Shown: positions 5,042-13,608 of the stretch, one piece after another
How the letters are laid out: every line of letters begins with the position of its first letter
Numbering within the stretch: position 1 is the stretch's first letter
DNA from: MGBC163016 sp964649145
Lineage (GTDB): Bacteria > Actinomycetota > Coriobacteriia > Coriobacteriales > Eggerthellaceae
Assembly: GCA_964649145.1 (NCBI GenBank)
Contig: CAZYOQ010000020.1
Location: forward strand, 1-22,320
Length of the DNA stretch: 22,320 bases
Direction: 5' to 3'
Translations under genes and position numbers: made by a program
The notes under the pieces: generated by a model
Told to the model about the DNA's origin: nothing
The model's database searches: none
Seen by the model: the letters and a program-made list of their open reading frames with translations, nothing else

Positions 5042-7908
5042 TGTCGAAGCGAGGTGTGGAACTTCTGCTTCTTATTGTTGCGGCTCCAATCGTGATCGTA
5101 CTTTTCGCGATGATGGTCGCAAATGGTGCAGGTACCATCGAAGGCCTTCGCGAGGTTAGCTTCAATACACTGGGCGTGCCAATTGGCATTTTCGCGGCAT
5201 TCTTGGTCGCCCATTTAGCTATCAGAAAGCTTGCTCCCGATGCCGACCCAGCGCTTCTTCCAATCACGTTCGCGCTTTGTGGCATTGGTATCGCTTTTGT
5301 AACGCGATTGGCTCCCGAAGTTGCATCACGCCAACTTATATGGATGTTTGCCGGAGTAGTCGTTATGGTCATCATACTGGCGCTTCTTCAGAATTTAGAG
5401 AAGCTTGCGCAGTATAAATACACCCTCATGATTATTGGCGTGCTACTGTTGCTATCGCCTATGCTTCCATTCATTGGCGAAGAGATCAACGGAAGCCGCC
5501 TTTGGCTAAGCATTGGTCCGTTCTCATTCCAACCCGGCGAGATTGCAAAGATATGTATCGTCTTGTTTCTCGCGGCTTATCTTGCGCAAAACCGCGAGAT
5601 GTTGTCGGTGTTCACATGGCGCATTGGTCCTCTTCGCCTCCCTAGCTTACAAACACTGCTTCCTTTGCTAATCATGTGGGCTTTGGCCTTCTTGATTGTC
5701 GTGTTGGAAAAAGACCTTGGCTCGGCGCTCGTACTTTTCCTGATGTTTTTGGTCATGCTTTATGTTGCAACCGGCAAGAAGCTCTATATCGTCATTGGCG
5801 TAATACTTGCAAGTATTGCTGCGGTGGCGCTGTTTTATATGTTCTCACACGTCCAACAACGCGTCTCTATCTGGCTTGACCCCTTTTCAGACACGCAAGG
5901 CGCAGGCTACCAAATTGTTCAAAGCCTCTATTCGCTAGCCGATGGCAACTTATTTGGTGTAGGCATAGGTCGCGGCCTATGTGACACTATCCCCTATGTT
6001 GAAAGCGACTTTATTTTCTCGGCTATTGCTGAAGAAACCGGCATGCTTGGCGCCGCTGGAGTGCTTCTTTTATACCTGCTGTTTGCGATTCGCGGAATTT
6101 ATACCGCAGCGCGCGCGAAATCAGATTTCAGCTCGATTATGGTAGCTGGCATTACGTCAATAATCATCCTGCAAGCTTTCATTATTGTGGGTGGCGTCAC
6201 AAGGCTTATACCACTAACAGGCATCACGCTGCCCTTCATAAGCCAAGGCGGATCATCGCTTATGGCTGGCTTCATAATAGTCGCCCTACTTCTTCGAGCA
6301 AGCGATAAGGCTACCGGCCGCCAAACAGAGCTTGACATGACGCAAGCCAGCGGAAGGTCGCATATAAGCGCATCAATGTTTGTCGGGATGGGCGCCCATA
6401 GCGCAAGCCAATCTGCAGTAGATGCAGCAAACGATACCGCAGGCGTTCTGGGTCGTGTCGCACTTGGCAAGCGCCTTACCAACACGATGATCGTATTTTC
6501 GATCCTCTTTGCCCTTCTTGTTGCCAACCTCACCTACATCATGCTTATAGACGCCGATCGCATCCAAAACCTGCCCGAAAACAATCACACGATTGCACGC
6601 GAACAAGACAGTGAGCGCGGCACTATTTCCACATACGATGGAGTAGTGCTTGCAAAATCTGTAGAAAACGAGGATGGAGACGGATACACACGCGTTTATC
6701 CTGCAGGCGATTTGGCCTCACATATCGTTGGCTACTATTCAACACAATATGGAACAAGCGGCATCGAAGCCACCATGAACGATTCACTGCGTGGAAACGA
6801 AAACTATGCAAGTTTTACTGATGCTATCAACTCGCTGGCAGGTGTAACGCAACCTGGCAACGATGTAACACTAACAATCAACTCCAAAATTCAGCAAGCC
6901 GCCCAAGACGCTATTGAGGGATACACGGGTGCTTGCGTGGTTATTGACCCTCAAACAGGCGCTGTGCTTGCAATGGCTTCTTCGCCAACTTATGACGCAC
7001 AAGATGCAGAATCGGTGCTTGAAAAGGCGGCAGAAAGCGATTCCGATAATTCATCCGAGCTACTAAACCGCGCAACACAATCTCTTTATGCACCCGGTTC
7101 CACATTCAAGATAGTAACTTTAGCCTCCGCATTCCAAAATGGCGTGGCGAAAAAATCAACAACATACAATTCTCCTGGAGTGCTAGAAATAGGCGGTGGC
7201 GACGTAACTAATTTCGGCGAATACGGTTATGGCACTATCTCGCTTGAGCGAGCCTTCGCAGTTTCGTCTAACACAGTATTTGGGCAAGTAGGCGTAGACC
7301 TTGGGGCAAAAAGGCTTGTTGACACCTCTGAAGCTTTCGGTTTCAACAAAACATTCGACTTCGACTTACCGCTAGCAACTTCGCTTATGCCAGACCCCGA
7401 AGAGATGACAACATGGGAAACAGCTTGGGCTGCAGCAGGAGAGCCAGTAGGCGAACATACAAGCCCGGCAGGTCCGCAAACAACAGTGCTTGAAATGGCT
7501 CTTGTTGGATGCGGAATAGCTAACAGCGGCACCATCATGAAGCCTTATCTTGTCGAAGGGGTTTATAACTCAAACGGCACTCGCAGCTTAGAGGCAACAC
7601 CAACCACCCTTTGGGAAGCCACAAAATCAAAGACTGCCGATAAAGTCTTAGACGTTATGAAAGGCGTTGTGGAAAGCGGCACTGCAACTGATGCGCAAAT
7701 CGACGGCGTCACTGTTGCTGGCAAAACCGGTACCGCCGAACATGAGGGTAAAACAGACGATACCTGGTTTGTTGGCATCGCCGACGCTGATTCTGACCCA
7801 AGCGTGGTAGTTGCAATCGTATTGGAAGAAGCTGCAGATAGCGCGCATGCTTCTGCAAACGCTAAAAGCGTTATCAAGACAGCACTGAAAGTTAACGGCG
7901 AGCTTTGA
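5041..7908 (+). CDS. natural RodA/FtsW (SEDS)–class B PBP fusion
   Basis: A 955-residue protein joining two peptidoglycan enzymes. Residues 1-~430 are a multi-pass SEDS glycosyltransferase: VLEKDLGSALVLF (~224), SDFIFSAIAEE with the likely catalytic Asp323, and ISQGGSSLMAG near 400. A soluble linker follows. Residues 480-955 form a PbpA-like transpeptidase with its own transmembrane anchor (about 482-504). The active site is complete: Ser687-Thr-Phe-Lys690, Ser742-Ser-Asn744 and Lys895-Thr-Gly-Thr898. Known rodA and pbpA products act as a pair to polymerise glycan and cross-link it; here they are one chain. The position between the phosphatase and PknB equals rodA-pbpA in Mycobacterium, so fusion of the two genes is the simplest explanation. 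The reading frame is continuous with no internal stop or slip signal. Confidence 0.95.
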   Translation: MSKRGVELLLLIVAAPIVIVLFAMMVANGAGTIEGLREVSFNTLGVPIGIFAAFLVAHLAIRKLAPDADPALLPITFALCGIGIAFVTRLAPEVASRQLIWMFAGVVVMVIILALLQNLEKLAQYKYTLMIIGVLLLLSPMLPFIGEEINGSRLWLSIGPFSFQPGEIAKICIVLFLAAYLAQNREMLSVFTWRIGPLRLPSLQTLLPLLIMWALAFLIVVLEKDLGSALVLFLMFLVMLYVATGKKLYIVIGVILASIAAVALFYMFSHVQQRVSIWLDPFSDTQGAGYQIVQSLYSLADGNLFGVGIGRGLCDTIPYVESDFIFSAIAEETGMLGAAGVLLLYLLFAIRGIYTAARAKSDFSSIMVAGITSIIILQAFIIVGGVTRLIPLTGITLPFISQGGSSLMAGFIIVALLLRASDKATGRQTELDMTQASGRSHISASMFVGMGAHSASQSAVDAANDTAGVLGRVALGKRLTNTMIVFSILFALLVANLTYIMLIDADRIQNLPENNHTIAREQDSERGTISTYDGVVLAKSVENEDGDGYTRVYPAGDLASHIVGYYSTQYGTSGIEATMNDSLRGNENYASFTDAINSLAGVTQPGNDVTLTINSKIQQAAQDAIEGYTGACVVIDPQTGAVLAMASSPTYDAQDAESVLEKAAESDSDNSSELLNRATQSLYAPGSTFKIVTLASAFQNGVAKKSTTYNSPGVLEIGGGDVTNFGEYGYGTISLERAFAVSSNTVFGQVGVDLGAKRLVDTSEAFGFNKTFDFDLPLATSLMPDPEEMTTWETAWAAAGEPVGEHTSPAGPQTTVLEMALVGCGIANSGTIMKPYLVEGVYNSNGTRSLEATPTTLWEATKSKTADKVLDVMKGVVESGTATDAQIDGVTVAGKTGTAEHEGKTDDTWFVGIADADSDPSVVVAIVLEEAADSAHASANAKSVIKTALKVNGEL

Positions 7909-8040
7909 TCGCGAAAGGATATTGTCCAGATCACACAAGCGAAAAATATATGACGTTACAATACAGCTATTTCGCGTTCGTGTAGAATGGTGATACCTTT
8001 GAAATGAACTTAAACTGCACAAGAAGAAGGAACGGAAAAC

Positions 8041-10089
8041 ATGGCAGGTAGTGGACCTCTTACAGGCAAGGTTTTCTCCGGTCGATATCAAATCGGAGAA
8101 CTAATCGGCGTTGGCGGAATGGCCGAGGTTTACAGCGCTCAGGATATGACGCTAGGGCGAATAGTCGCCATCAAAACCATGCTTCCGCAATATGCAACCG
8201 ACCCCGATTTCACAAGGCGCTTCAAGCAAGAGGCTGCAGCTGCGGCTAATCTGCAAAGCCCGTATATCGTAAACGTATACGACTGGGGGCACGACCAAGG
8301 CACATATTTCATCGTTATGGAATTTGTGCGCGGCTCCGATCTGAAAACCGCTATTCAGCAGCGTGGTGCTATAAACCAGCGCAAGGTCGCAGAAATCGGA
8401 AGCCAGGTATGCCAGGCGCTCTCCGTTGCACACCAGCAAGACATCATCCATCGCGACATCAAGCCACAAAATATAATGATCCAGCCTGACGGCAACGTCA
8501 AAGTCATGGATTTCGGCATAGCTCGTGCGAAAAATTCCACTGCTGATAAAACTCAAACCGTTCTAGGAACAGCACACTATACCTCTCCTGAACAGGCTCA
8601 AGGTCAAGAACTAACGGCATCGTCTGATATTTACTCGCTTGGCGTCGTGCTCTACGAAGCAGCAACAGGTGTTCTTCCCTTCGATGGGCCAGATGCGGTA
8701 AGTGTGGCATTAATGCAGGTTCGCGAAGAGCCACCTAGGCCAAGCACTGTAAACCCGAATATCGACCCTGTACTTGAGGCCATCATTCTTACGGCCATGC
8801 AGAAAAACCCAGCGAATCGCTTCACCACGGCAAAAGATATGCGTATTGCTCTAAGCGACTATTTGGCCGGACGCCCGGTTAACTTCGCTGCACTTATTGC
8901 AGGCGGAGCCGCCCTTGGGGCTGCTGCAACCGCTGTAATGGGCTCGTCTGCTAGGGCGACAGGATACGACACTTCAGCCCAAACAAATGTCTTGAGACCT
9001 ACAAACGCCATGGACTCAACGCAGGTTATGCCAATACAGACAGCCAATGGCGCAAACACGTCACAATCCGACCAGCGTAAATACGATTCAAACTCTAGCG
9101 TTGGGAAAAAGAAGTCCAAAAAAGGCCTGGTTATCGGGATCGTTATTGCGGTAATCGCAGTTATCGCCATCGCTGCGTTCGCTTTAGCTAGCAGCGGAAT
9201 ATTGAACTTTGGAAAACAGGCCGATGTTCCCGATGTTGTCGGAATGACATATGAGGATGCGGCAAGTACTATCAAAGACAGCGGTTTTACAGTTGGCGAC
9301 AAAACTACTCAGTACGACAATGAGGCAGAATCTGGAACAGTTCTTTCTCAAAACCCAGGAGCCAATACCCAAGCCGCCGAAGGGTCTGCAATAGACCTTG
9401 TGATTTCTCAAGGCTCTGAACAAGTTAACATTCCTAACGTTGTAGGAATGAAAGAAAGCGATGCTATCCAAGAAATAGCCAGCAAAGGGTTTACCCCCGG
9501 CAACGTCGATCAACAGGAAAGCGAAGATGTTGATGAGGGTAAAGTCATAAGCCAAGATCCTGAGGCAGGAAGCAAGGCCAATTCTGGATCTATCGTCAAC
9601 ATCGTTGTTTCTAGCGGGATTGAAAAGGTTCAAGTGCCCGATATCACTGGCTATGACGTCGAAACTGCCAAAGGAATTGCTGAACAGTACGGATTAACGA
9701 TAACCCTAGGCAGAACTGCGTCTAGCGATACCGTTCCTGAAGGCGAGATAATATTGCAAGATCCTAGTGCTGGCACGACGGCCAAAAAAGGCTCAACAAT
9801 CTACTATCGCCTGTCCACAGGACCAGAAACTCCTGCAGAAATTGACATAGATAACTTTGTTGGTGACAGCGAAGATTATGCAGTTGGAAAACTTGAAGGT
9901 GCGGGCTTTACGGTAAAAACCAAGTATGCATATTCCAACGAATATGATGAAGGCATAGTTATCAAACAAAGCGCAACTTCGGCAAAGCAAGGCGCCACTA
10001 TCACGCTTACCATATCAAAAGGCCCGAAGACCACTAGCTCGACCTCATCTTCAAGCGCCGCTAGCAGCGCCAGCGAAGAATCTAACTGA
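8041..10089 (+). CDS. pknB: PknB-type Ser/Thr kinase with four PASTA domains
   Basis: A 682-residue transmembrane receptor kinase. The kinase domain (about 16-280) has the glycine loop GVGGMAEVY (23-31), Lys45 in VAIK, HRDIKPQN from 137, DFG at 157-159 and TSPEQ at 181-185, so it should be active. A polar linker leads to a lysine-rich stop-transfer and one membrane helix (about 362-386). Four PASTA repeats follow from ~394, opening VPDVVGM, IPNVVGM, VPDITGY and IDNFVGD, then a Ser/Thr tail. PASTA domains bind peptidoglycan fragments or lipid II, so this kinase senses wall state and likely acts on the FHA protein and PBP fusion. It lies 132 bp after the fusion gene; TAGAAT near 7983 may be a -10 box. 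GAAGGAA precedes the ATG. Confidence 0.97.
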   Translation: MAGSGPLTGKVFSGRYQIGELIGVGGMAEVYSAQDMTLGRIVAIKTMLPQYATDPDFTRRFKQEAAAAANLQSPYIVNVYDWGHDQGTYFIVMEFVRGSDLKTAIQQRGAINQRKVAEIGSQVCQALSVAHQQDIIHRDIKPQNIMIQPDGNVKVMDFGIARAKNSTADKTQTVLGTAHYTSPEQAQGQELTASSDIYSLGVVLYEAATGVLPFDGPDAVSVALMQVREEPPRPSTVNPNIDPVLEAIILTAMQKNPANRFTTAKDMRIALSDYLAGRPVNFAALIAGGAALGAAATAVMGSSARATGYDTSAQTNVLRPTNAMDSTQVMPIQTANGANTSQSDQRKYDSNSSVGKKKSKKGLVIGIVIAVIAVIAIAAFALASSGILNFGKQADVPDVVGMTYEDAASTIKDSGFTVGDKTTQYDNEAESGTVLSQNPGANTQAAEGSAIDLVISQGSEQVNIPNVVGMKESDAIQEIASKGFTPGNVDQQESEDVDEGKVISQDPEAGSKANSGSIVNIVVSSGIEKVQVPDITGYDVETAKGIAEQYGLTITLGRTASSDTVPEGEIILQDPSAGTTAKKGSTIYYRLSTGPETPAEIDIDNFVGDSEDYAVGKLEGAGFTVKTKYAYSNEYDEGIVIKQSATSAKQGATITLTISKGPKTTSSTSSSSAASSASEESN

Positions 10090-10135
10090 TGCCACAAAAC
10101 TAAGTTAGTTTGCAAGGTTTATATCTGATATAGGC

Positions 10136-10308
10136 CGTGATTTGGCCAGTAACGTAAGCCAGCAATATAGTTCAGATCGTAATTGTCGACTTCGGTCAGC
10201 AATTACGATCGCTAGATGCGGTTGTCAGCTGCAGCCATCGGTCGTGACTATCGACTATGGTTGTCAGCTGCGATCGCCGGCCACGATTATCGATTATGAT
10301 CGCCAGCT
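10136..10308. repeat. degenerate ~20-bp repeats after pknB
   Basis: Downstream of pknB the DNA is built from related 19-20-bp units with an alternating pattern. GGTTGTCAGCTGC occurs twice, 39 bases apart, separated by GGTCGTGACTATCGACTAT. A relative of the latter, GGCCACGATTATCGATTATG, follows the second copy. Short palindromes recur (CGATCG, CAGCTG, ATCGAT). No coding frame of note uses it. The right end runs into the U-tract that ends the RNA on the opposite strand. Confidence 0.7.
10175..10210. repeat. 36-nt hairpin with TTCG loop, downstream of pknB
   Basis: Arms GATCGTAATTG (10175-10185) and CAATTACGATC (10200-10210) are perfect 11-base complements. Inside them, GAC-TTCG-GTC adds a short stem capped by the very stable UUCG tetraloop on the plus strand. 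It is 85 bases after the pknB stop and could stabilise or mark the 3' end of that mRNA. No T-tract follows, so it is not a standard intrinsic terminator. Confidence 0.7.
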
Positions 10309-10326
10309 AAAAAAAGAAGTTCCGCC
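10309..10326 (-). terminator. 3' end and U-tract of the 6S-like RNA
   Basis: On the minus strand the closing-stem strand GGCGGAAC (10326-10319) is followed directly by TTCTTTTTTT (10318-10309). A stable stem followed by a U-run gives an intrinsic terminator fused to the RNA's own closing stem. It separates this RNA from the convergent pknB gene. Confidence 0.6.
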
Positions 10327-10481
10327 ACCGTTCTCAGGATGAACCCACCTTATCAAGGTGGGTGCCCGCAGCCTGCTTCCTGGCTTTCGTACCAACGGGC
10401 ACGAATCCCCATTTCGCAAGCAATATAGGGTTCCCTGGTTAATTGCATCGGTCCATCGCTATAACAGACGGGGCGGAACCT
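10312..10481 (-). ncRNA. ssrS: probable 6S RNA
   Basis: A ~170-nt minus-strand RNA with a rod-like fold. The ends pair perfectly, GTTCCGCC (10472-10479) with GGCGGAAC (10319-10326), and the stem extends through GATGGACC (10450-10457) with GGTTCATC (10338-10345). An apical arm closes with GTGCCCG/CGGGCAC (10396-10402 with 10362-10368). A 3'-side hairpin ACCCACCTT/AAGGTGGGT (10343-10363) competes with part of the closing stem, as in 6S RNA, where the central bubble refolds on release of RNA polymerase. The segment GGGCACCCACCTT…GGTTCA resembles the 3' part of many bacterial 6S RNAs. A -10 box lies just upstream and a U-tract ends it. 6S RNA binds the housekeeping RNA polymerase and lowers transcription in stationary phase. 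The family assignment is from structure and memory of the motif, not a search. Confidence 0.65.
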
Positions 10482-10488
10482 AAGCCTT

Positions 10489-10494
10489 AGTATA
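10489..10494 (-). promoter_or_regulatory. -10 box of the 6S-like RNA
   Basis: TATACT on the minus strand, 7 bases before the predicted first nucleotide (~10481). The expected -35 position shows only a weak match (CTAGCA with a 17-base gap). The promoter lies between the 10-bp repeat array and the RNA. Confidence 0.5.
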
Positions 10495-10560
10495 TGGGAA
10501 AGTCTCTTTATTGCTAGTCTTGACTTTTCTGCAAGCAAGAAAATGAAGCAGCAGCAAAGT

Positions 10561-10680
10561 GGTAAAAACTAGCAAATACAAACTGAGCCCAGCACATACT
10601 AACTCAAACCAGCAGAGGCTAGCTCATGTCAGCAAAGACAAACGCAGATCATCAAATACCAGCAAATACTAGCAGCGAGT
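10561..10680. repeat. 10-bp degenerate tandem repeat, about 12 units
   Basis: From 10561 to 10680 the sequence falls into twelve consecutive 10-bp blocks related to AGCAAATACT. Examples are agcaaataca, agcacatact, agcaaagaca and agcaaatact at 10571, 10591, 10631 and 10661. Even the diverged blocks keep a leading A and a CA/CT near the end. The array ends 4 bp before the clpB stop codon. Ten bp is close to one helical turn. Confidence 0.85.
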
Positions 10681-10684
10681 TTAT

Positions 10685-13438
10685 TTAGGTTAGGTCTTCT
10701 AGATCGCCAAGTTCCATCGGAGGCTCGATGCGGCATGAATAGTCGCCGTCATCGTTGATGTCAATAAATACATGACTGCCATCGAAAAGATTCCCGTTGA
10801 TAACCTCTTGCGCTATACGATCAACAATCTGACGCTGAATCAACCGTTTTAGCGGACGTGCACCATAAATCGGATCGTAACCATCAATTGCCAAGTGCTC
10901 CATCGCTGCAGGCGTCACATCCAAACTTATGCGACGGCCAGACAAGCGTTCACGAACATCCTCTAGCTGTATATCTACTATCGGCTCGATCGTCGATATC
11001 GAAAGTTCATTGAAAGTAACAATGTCGTCGATACGGTTCAAGAACTCCGGACGGAAATGGCTGCGCAGTGCATCGTTCATCTTACGCTGGAAATCGGCCA
11101 TGCGCTTGGCTGCCTGGTCAGGCGTCATCTTCGCCATGTCCTCGATCATGTCGCCCATGGTCTCGCCGCGGCTTGCAGGGTCTAGGCCAATCTCGCCATT
11201 CGAGGCCTCTTGAAGATCAAACGCAGCGCCACTAGCAGCATTGTCACGAATGATCTGCGAGCCGATGTTGCTAGTCATGATGATGATCGTGTTCTTAAAG
11301 TTAACGATGCGGCCTTGTCCATCTGTCAGACGGCCATCGTCAAGAACTTGCAAAAGAACATTGAAGACATCAGGGTGGGCTTTTTCTATCTCGTCAAGCA
11401 ACACAACACAATATGGATGTCTGCGAACAGCCTCGGTAAGCTGGCCGCCCTCGTCATACCCAACATATCCTGGAGGCGCGCCAATCAAGCGCTGTACGCT
11501 GAACTTCTCCATGTACTCAGACATGTCGATGCGTACCATCGCCTTCTCGCTGTCGAATAAGTATTCCGCAAGTGCCTTCGCGAGTTCAGTCTTGCCAACG
11601 CCAGTAGGACCTAAGAACATAAACGATCCTATTGGCTTCTCGGGGTCTGCAAGGCCAGCACGCGACCGCCTAATTGCGCCAGCCACAACCTCAATAGCCT
11701 CATCCTGTCCCACTACTCGCTTGCGCAGAATTTCTTCGAGATCGACTAGCTTTTCCATCTCGCCCTGCATCATCTTAGTAACAGGAATTCCTGTCCAAGT
11801 GGATACCACTTGGGCTATCTCATCCTCGGAAACCTCTTCTTTAAGGATCGCACCCGATTCCTGATTCGACTTCAAGATTGACTCAGCTTCCTCAAGCTGC
11901 TGTTTTAGCTGCGGAATGCGCGAGAATCGTATTTCAGATGCAAGAGCAAGGTCGCCGTCACGAGTTGCGCGTTCTTCTTCAACCTGTGCAGAATCAAGTT
12001 CTGTCTTGATGTTCTGTACGTTTACGATAACGTCCTTTTCGTTTTGCCATGCGGCCTTCTGCGCATCAAGCTTGGTTTGCGCGTCGGCTATTTCGCGGCG
12101 TAGACGCTCAAGCCGTTCTGCAGAGGCATCGTCAGTCTCCTTCATGAGCGCCTGTTCTTCGATTTGCATCTGAGTAAGTCTGCGCTCTGCCGCGTCAACT
12201 TCCTCAGGCATCGAGTCAATCTCGATGCGAAGTCGGCTTGCAGCCTCATCCATAAGGTCGATTGCTTTGTCTGGAAGGAAACGGTCTGAAATATAGCGAT
12301 CGGAAAGCTCTGCTGCAGCCACAATCGCGCCGTCAGTGATGCGAACTCCGTGATGTATCTCATACTTTTCTTTAAGACCACGAAGAATCGCTATTGTGTC
12401 TTCAACCGAAGGCTCACTTACAAGCACAGGCTGGAACCTGCGTTCAAGCGCGGCATCCTTTTCCACATATTTGCGATACTCGTCCAAAGTTGTTGCGCCA
12501 ATGGCGTGAAGTTCGCCACGCGCAAGGGCAGGTTTTAGCATATTGCCCGCATCCAGGGAAGAGTCTGCCCCGGCGCCCGCGCCAACAATAGTGTGAAGCT
12601 CGTCGATAAACATGATGATATTGCCTTCGGATTCCTTCACTTCCCGAAGAACTGCCTTCAGGCGATCCTCAAATTCGCCACGATACTTAGCGCCAGCCAT
12701 CATCGCGCCAAGGTCAAGCGAGATAATCTCGCGATCTTTAAGGCTTGATGGAACATCGCCCGCAACAATACGCTGAGCCAATCCTTCGACGATAGCAGTC
12801 TTGCCTGTACCAGGCTCTCCTATCAATACTGGGTTATTTTTGGTACGCCTAGAAAGCACCTGCACAGTACGTCGAATTTCCTCAGAACGGCCAATCACAG
12901 GGTCAAGCTTGCCTTCACGCGCCTGTTGAGTAAGGTTCTGACCATATTGTTCGAGCGCCTCGAATTGCGTCTTGTCTGTTTGAGATGTTACACGCGTCTG
13001 ACCTCGAAGCGATTCATAGGCCGCCTCGATGTTTTTGCGTGTAACCCCGATCGCAGAAAGAATGCGCCCGGCCTCGCCTTTATCCTCAGAAAGAGCAATC
13101 AATAAATGTTCGGAAGTGACATAGGCATCGCCTAGCTTCCCAGCAATTTTTTCAGCATTGTCAATAGTTTTGATGAAGGCCTGTGAGGGCGCAGATACCG
13201 GAAAAACGTTCCCTGACGCCTTTGGCATCTTGTTGATTCCTTCATCAACGCTTTGCGCAAGAAAGACTGGGTCTGCTCCAATTCGTTTTATGATCGCAGA
13301 AATATTGTTTTCGTCTGCATCAATCAGCGCCTTCAGCAAGTGTATGGGCTCAATCGTTGCAGAATTAGCGTCACTTGCGACTCCCATAGAATTCTGAAAC
13401 GCTTCTTGAGCAGTAACTGCAAGTTTGTTCAAGTTCAT
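10685..13438 (-). CDS. clpB: ClpB disaggregase (Hsp100)
   Basis: A 917-residue AAA+ chaperone that pulls polypeptides out of aggregates together with DnaK-DnaJ-GrpE. In order: Clp N-domain (about 1-145), first ATPase with GEPGTGKT (~207-214) and Walker B IIMFIDE (~274-280), a coiled-coil middle domain (~410-520), second ATPase with GPTGVGKTE (~610) and VVLLDEIEK, and the C-terminal domain. The frame is open upstream to 13510, but MNLNKLAVTAQEAF at 13438 is the family N-terminus and has AGGA about 8 bases before it. Between the TSNIGS motif and FRPEFLNR there are 67 residues, against about 26 in E. coli ClpB, so NBD2 carries an insertion of ~40 acidic and Met-rich residues. The gene follows hspR by 170 bp and may be co-transcribed. 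Confidence 0.97.
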   Translation of the reverse strand: MNLNKLAVTAQEAFQNSMGVASDANSATIEPIHLLKALIDADENNISAIIKRIGADPVFLAQSVDEGINKMPKASGNVFPVSAPSQAFIKTIDNAEKIAGKLGDAYVTSEHLLIALSEDKGEAGRILSAIGVTRKNIEAAYESLRGQTRVTSQTDKTQFEALEQYGQNLTQQAREGKLDPVIGRSEEIRRTVQVLSRRTKNNPVLIGEPGTGKTAIVEGLAQRIVAGDVPSSLKDREIISLDLGAMMAGAKYRGEFEDRLKAVLREVKESEGNIIMFIDELHTIVGAGAGADSSLDAGNMLKPALARGELHAIGATTLDEYRKYVEKDAALERRFQPVLVSEPSVEDTIAILRGLKEKYEIHHGVRITDGAIVAAAELSDRYISDRFLPDKAIDLMDEAASRLRIEIDSMPEEVDAAERRLTQMQIEEQALMKETDDASAERLERLRREIADAQTKLDAQKAAWQNEKDVIVNVQNIKTELDSAQVEEERATRDGDLALASEIRFSRIPQLKQQLEEAESILKSNQESGAILKEEVSEDEIAQVVSTWTGIPVTKMMQGEMEKLVDLEEILRKRVVGQDEAIEVVAGAIRRSRAGLADPEKPIGSFMFLGPTGVGKTELAKALAEYLFDSEKAMVRIDMSEYMEKFSVQRLIGAPPGYVGYDEGGQLTEAVRRHPYCVVLLDEIEKAHPDVFNVLLQVLDDGRLTDGQGRIVNFKNTIIIMTSNIGSQIIRDNAASGAAFDLQEASNGEIGLDPASRGETMGDMIEDMAKMTPDQAAKRMADFQRKMNDALRSHFRPEFLNRIDDIVTFNELSISTIEPIVDIQLEDVRERLSGRRISLDVTPAAMEHLAIDGYDPIYGARPLKRLIQRQIVDRIAQEVINGNLFDGSHVFIDINDDGDYSCRIEPPMELGDLEDLT

Positions 13439-13608
13439 GATCGTTCCTTTATTCAGCGTCCTAATTAAGTGCTTTATTCTTTGATATCCTATTTGTTCGG
13501 CGCCCTTCATTCGGCGCTTGCCTTAATGCCATCTTTTATGTCATCTTTTGCGCCCTTCTTAAGCGCCATTTTTTGCGCCCATTCAAAGCGTGTGGCAAGG
13601 CGAATAGG
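13439..13608. other. hspR-clpB intergenic spacer with imperfect repeats
   Basis: The 170-bp gap contains three GCGCCC motifs (near 13500, 13550 and 13575) in similar surroundings. On the minus strand AAAAGATGaCATaAA and AAAAGATGgCATtAA stand side by side. I see no perfect HAIR-type operator, no terminator with a T-run and no clear promoter, so clpB may be transcribed through from hspR. Confidence 0.4.

Noticed and set aside
10353..10538. 61-codon minus-strand frame in the pknB-clpB gap
   Set aside because: It lies over the structured RNA and its promoter; complementary arms and the U-tract explain the sequence better than coding.
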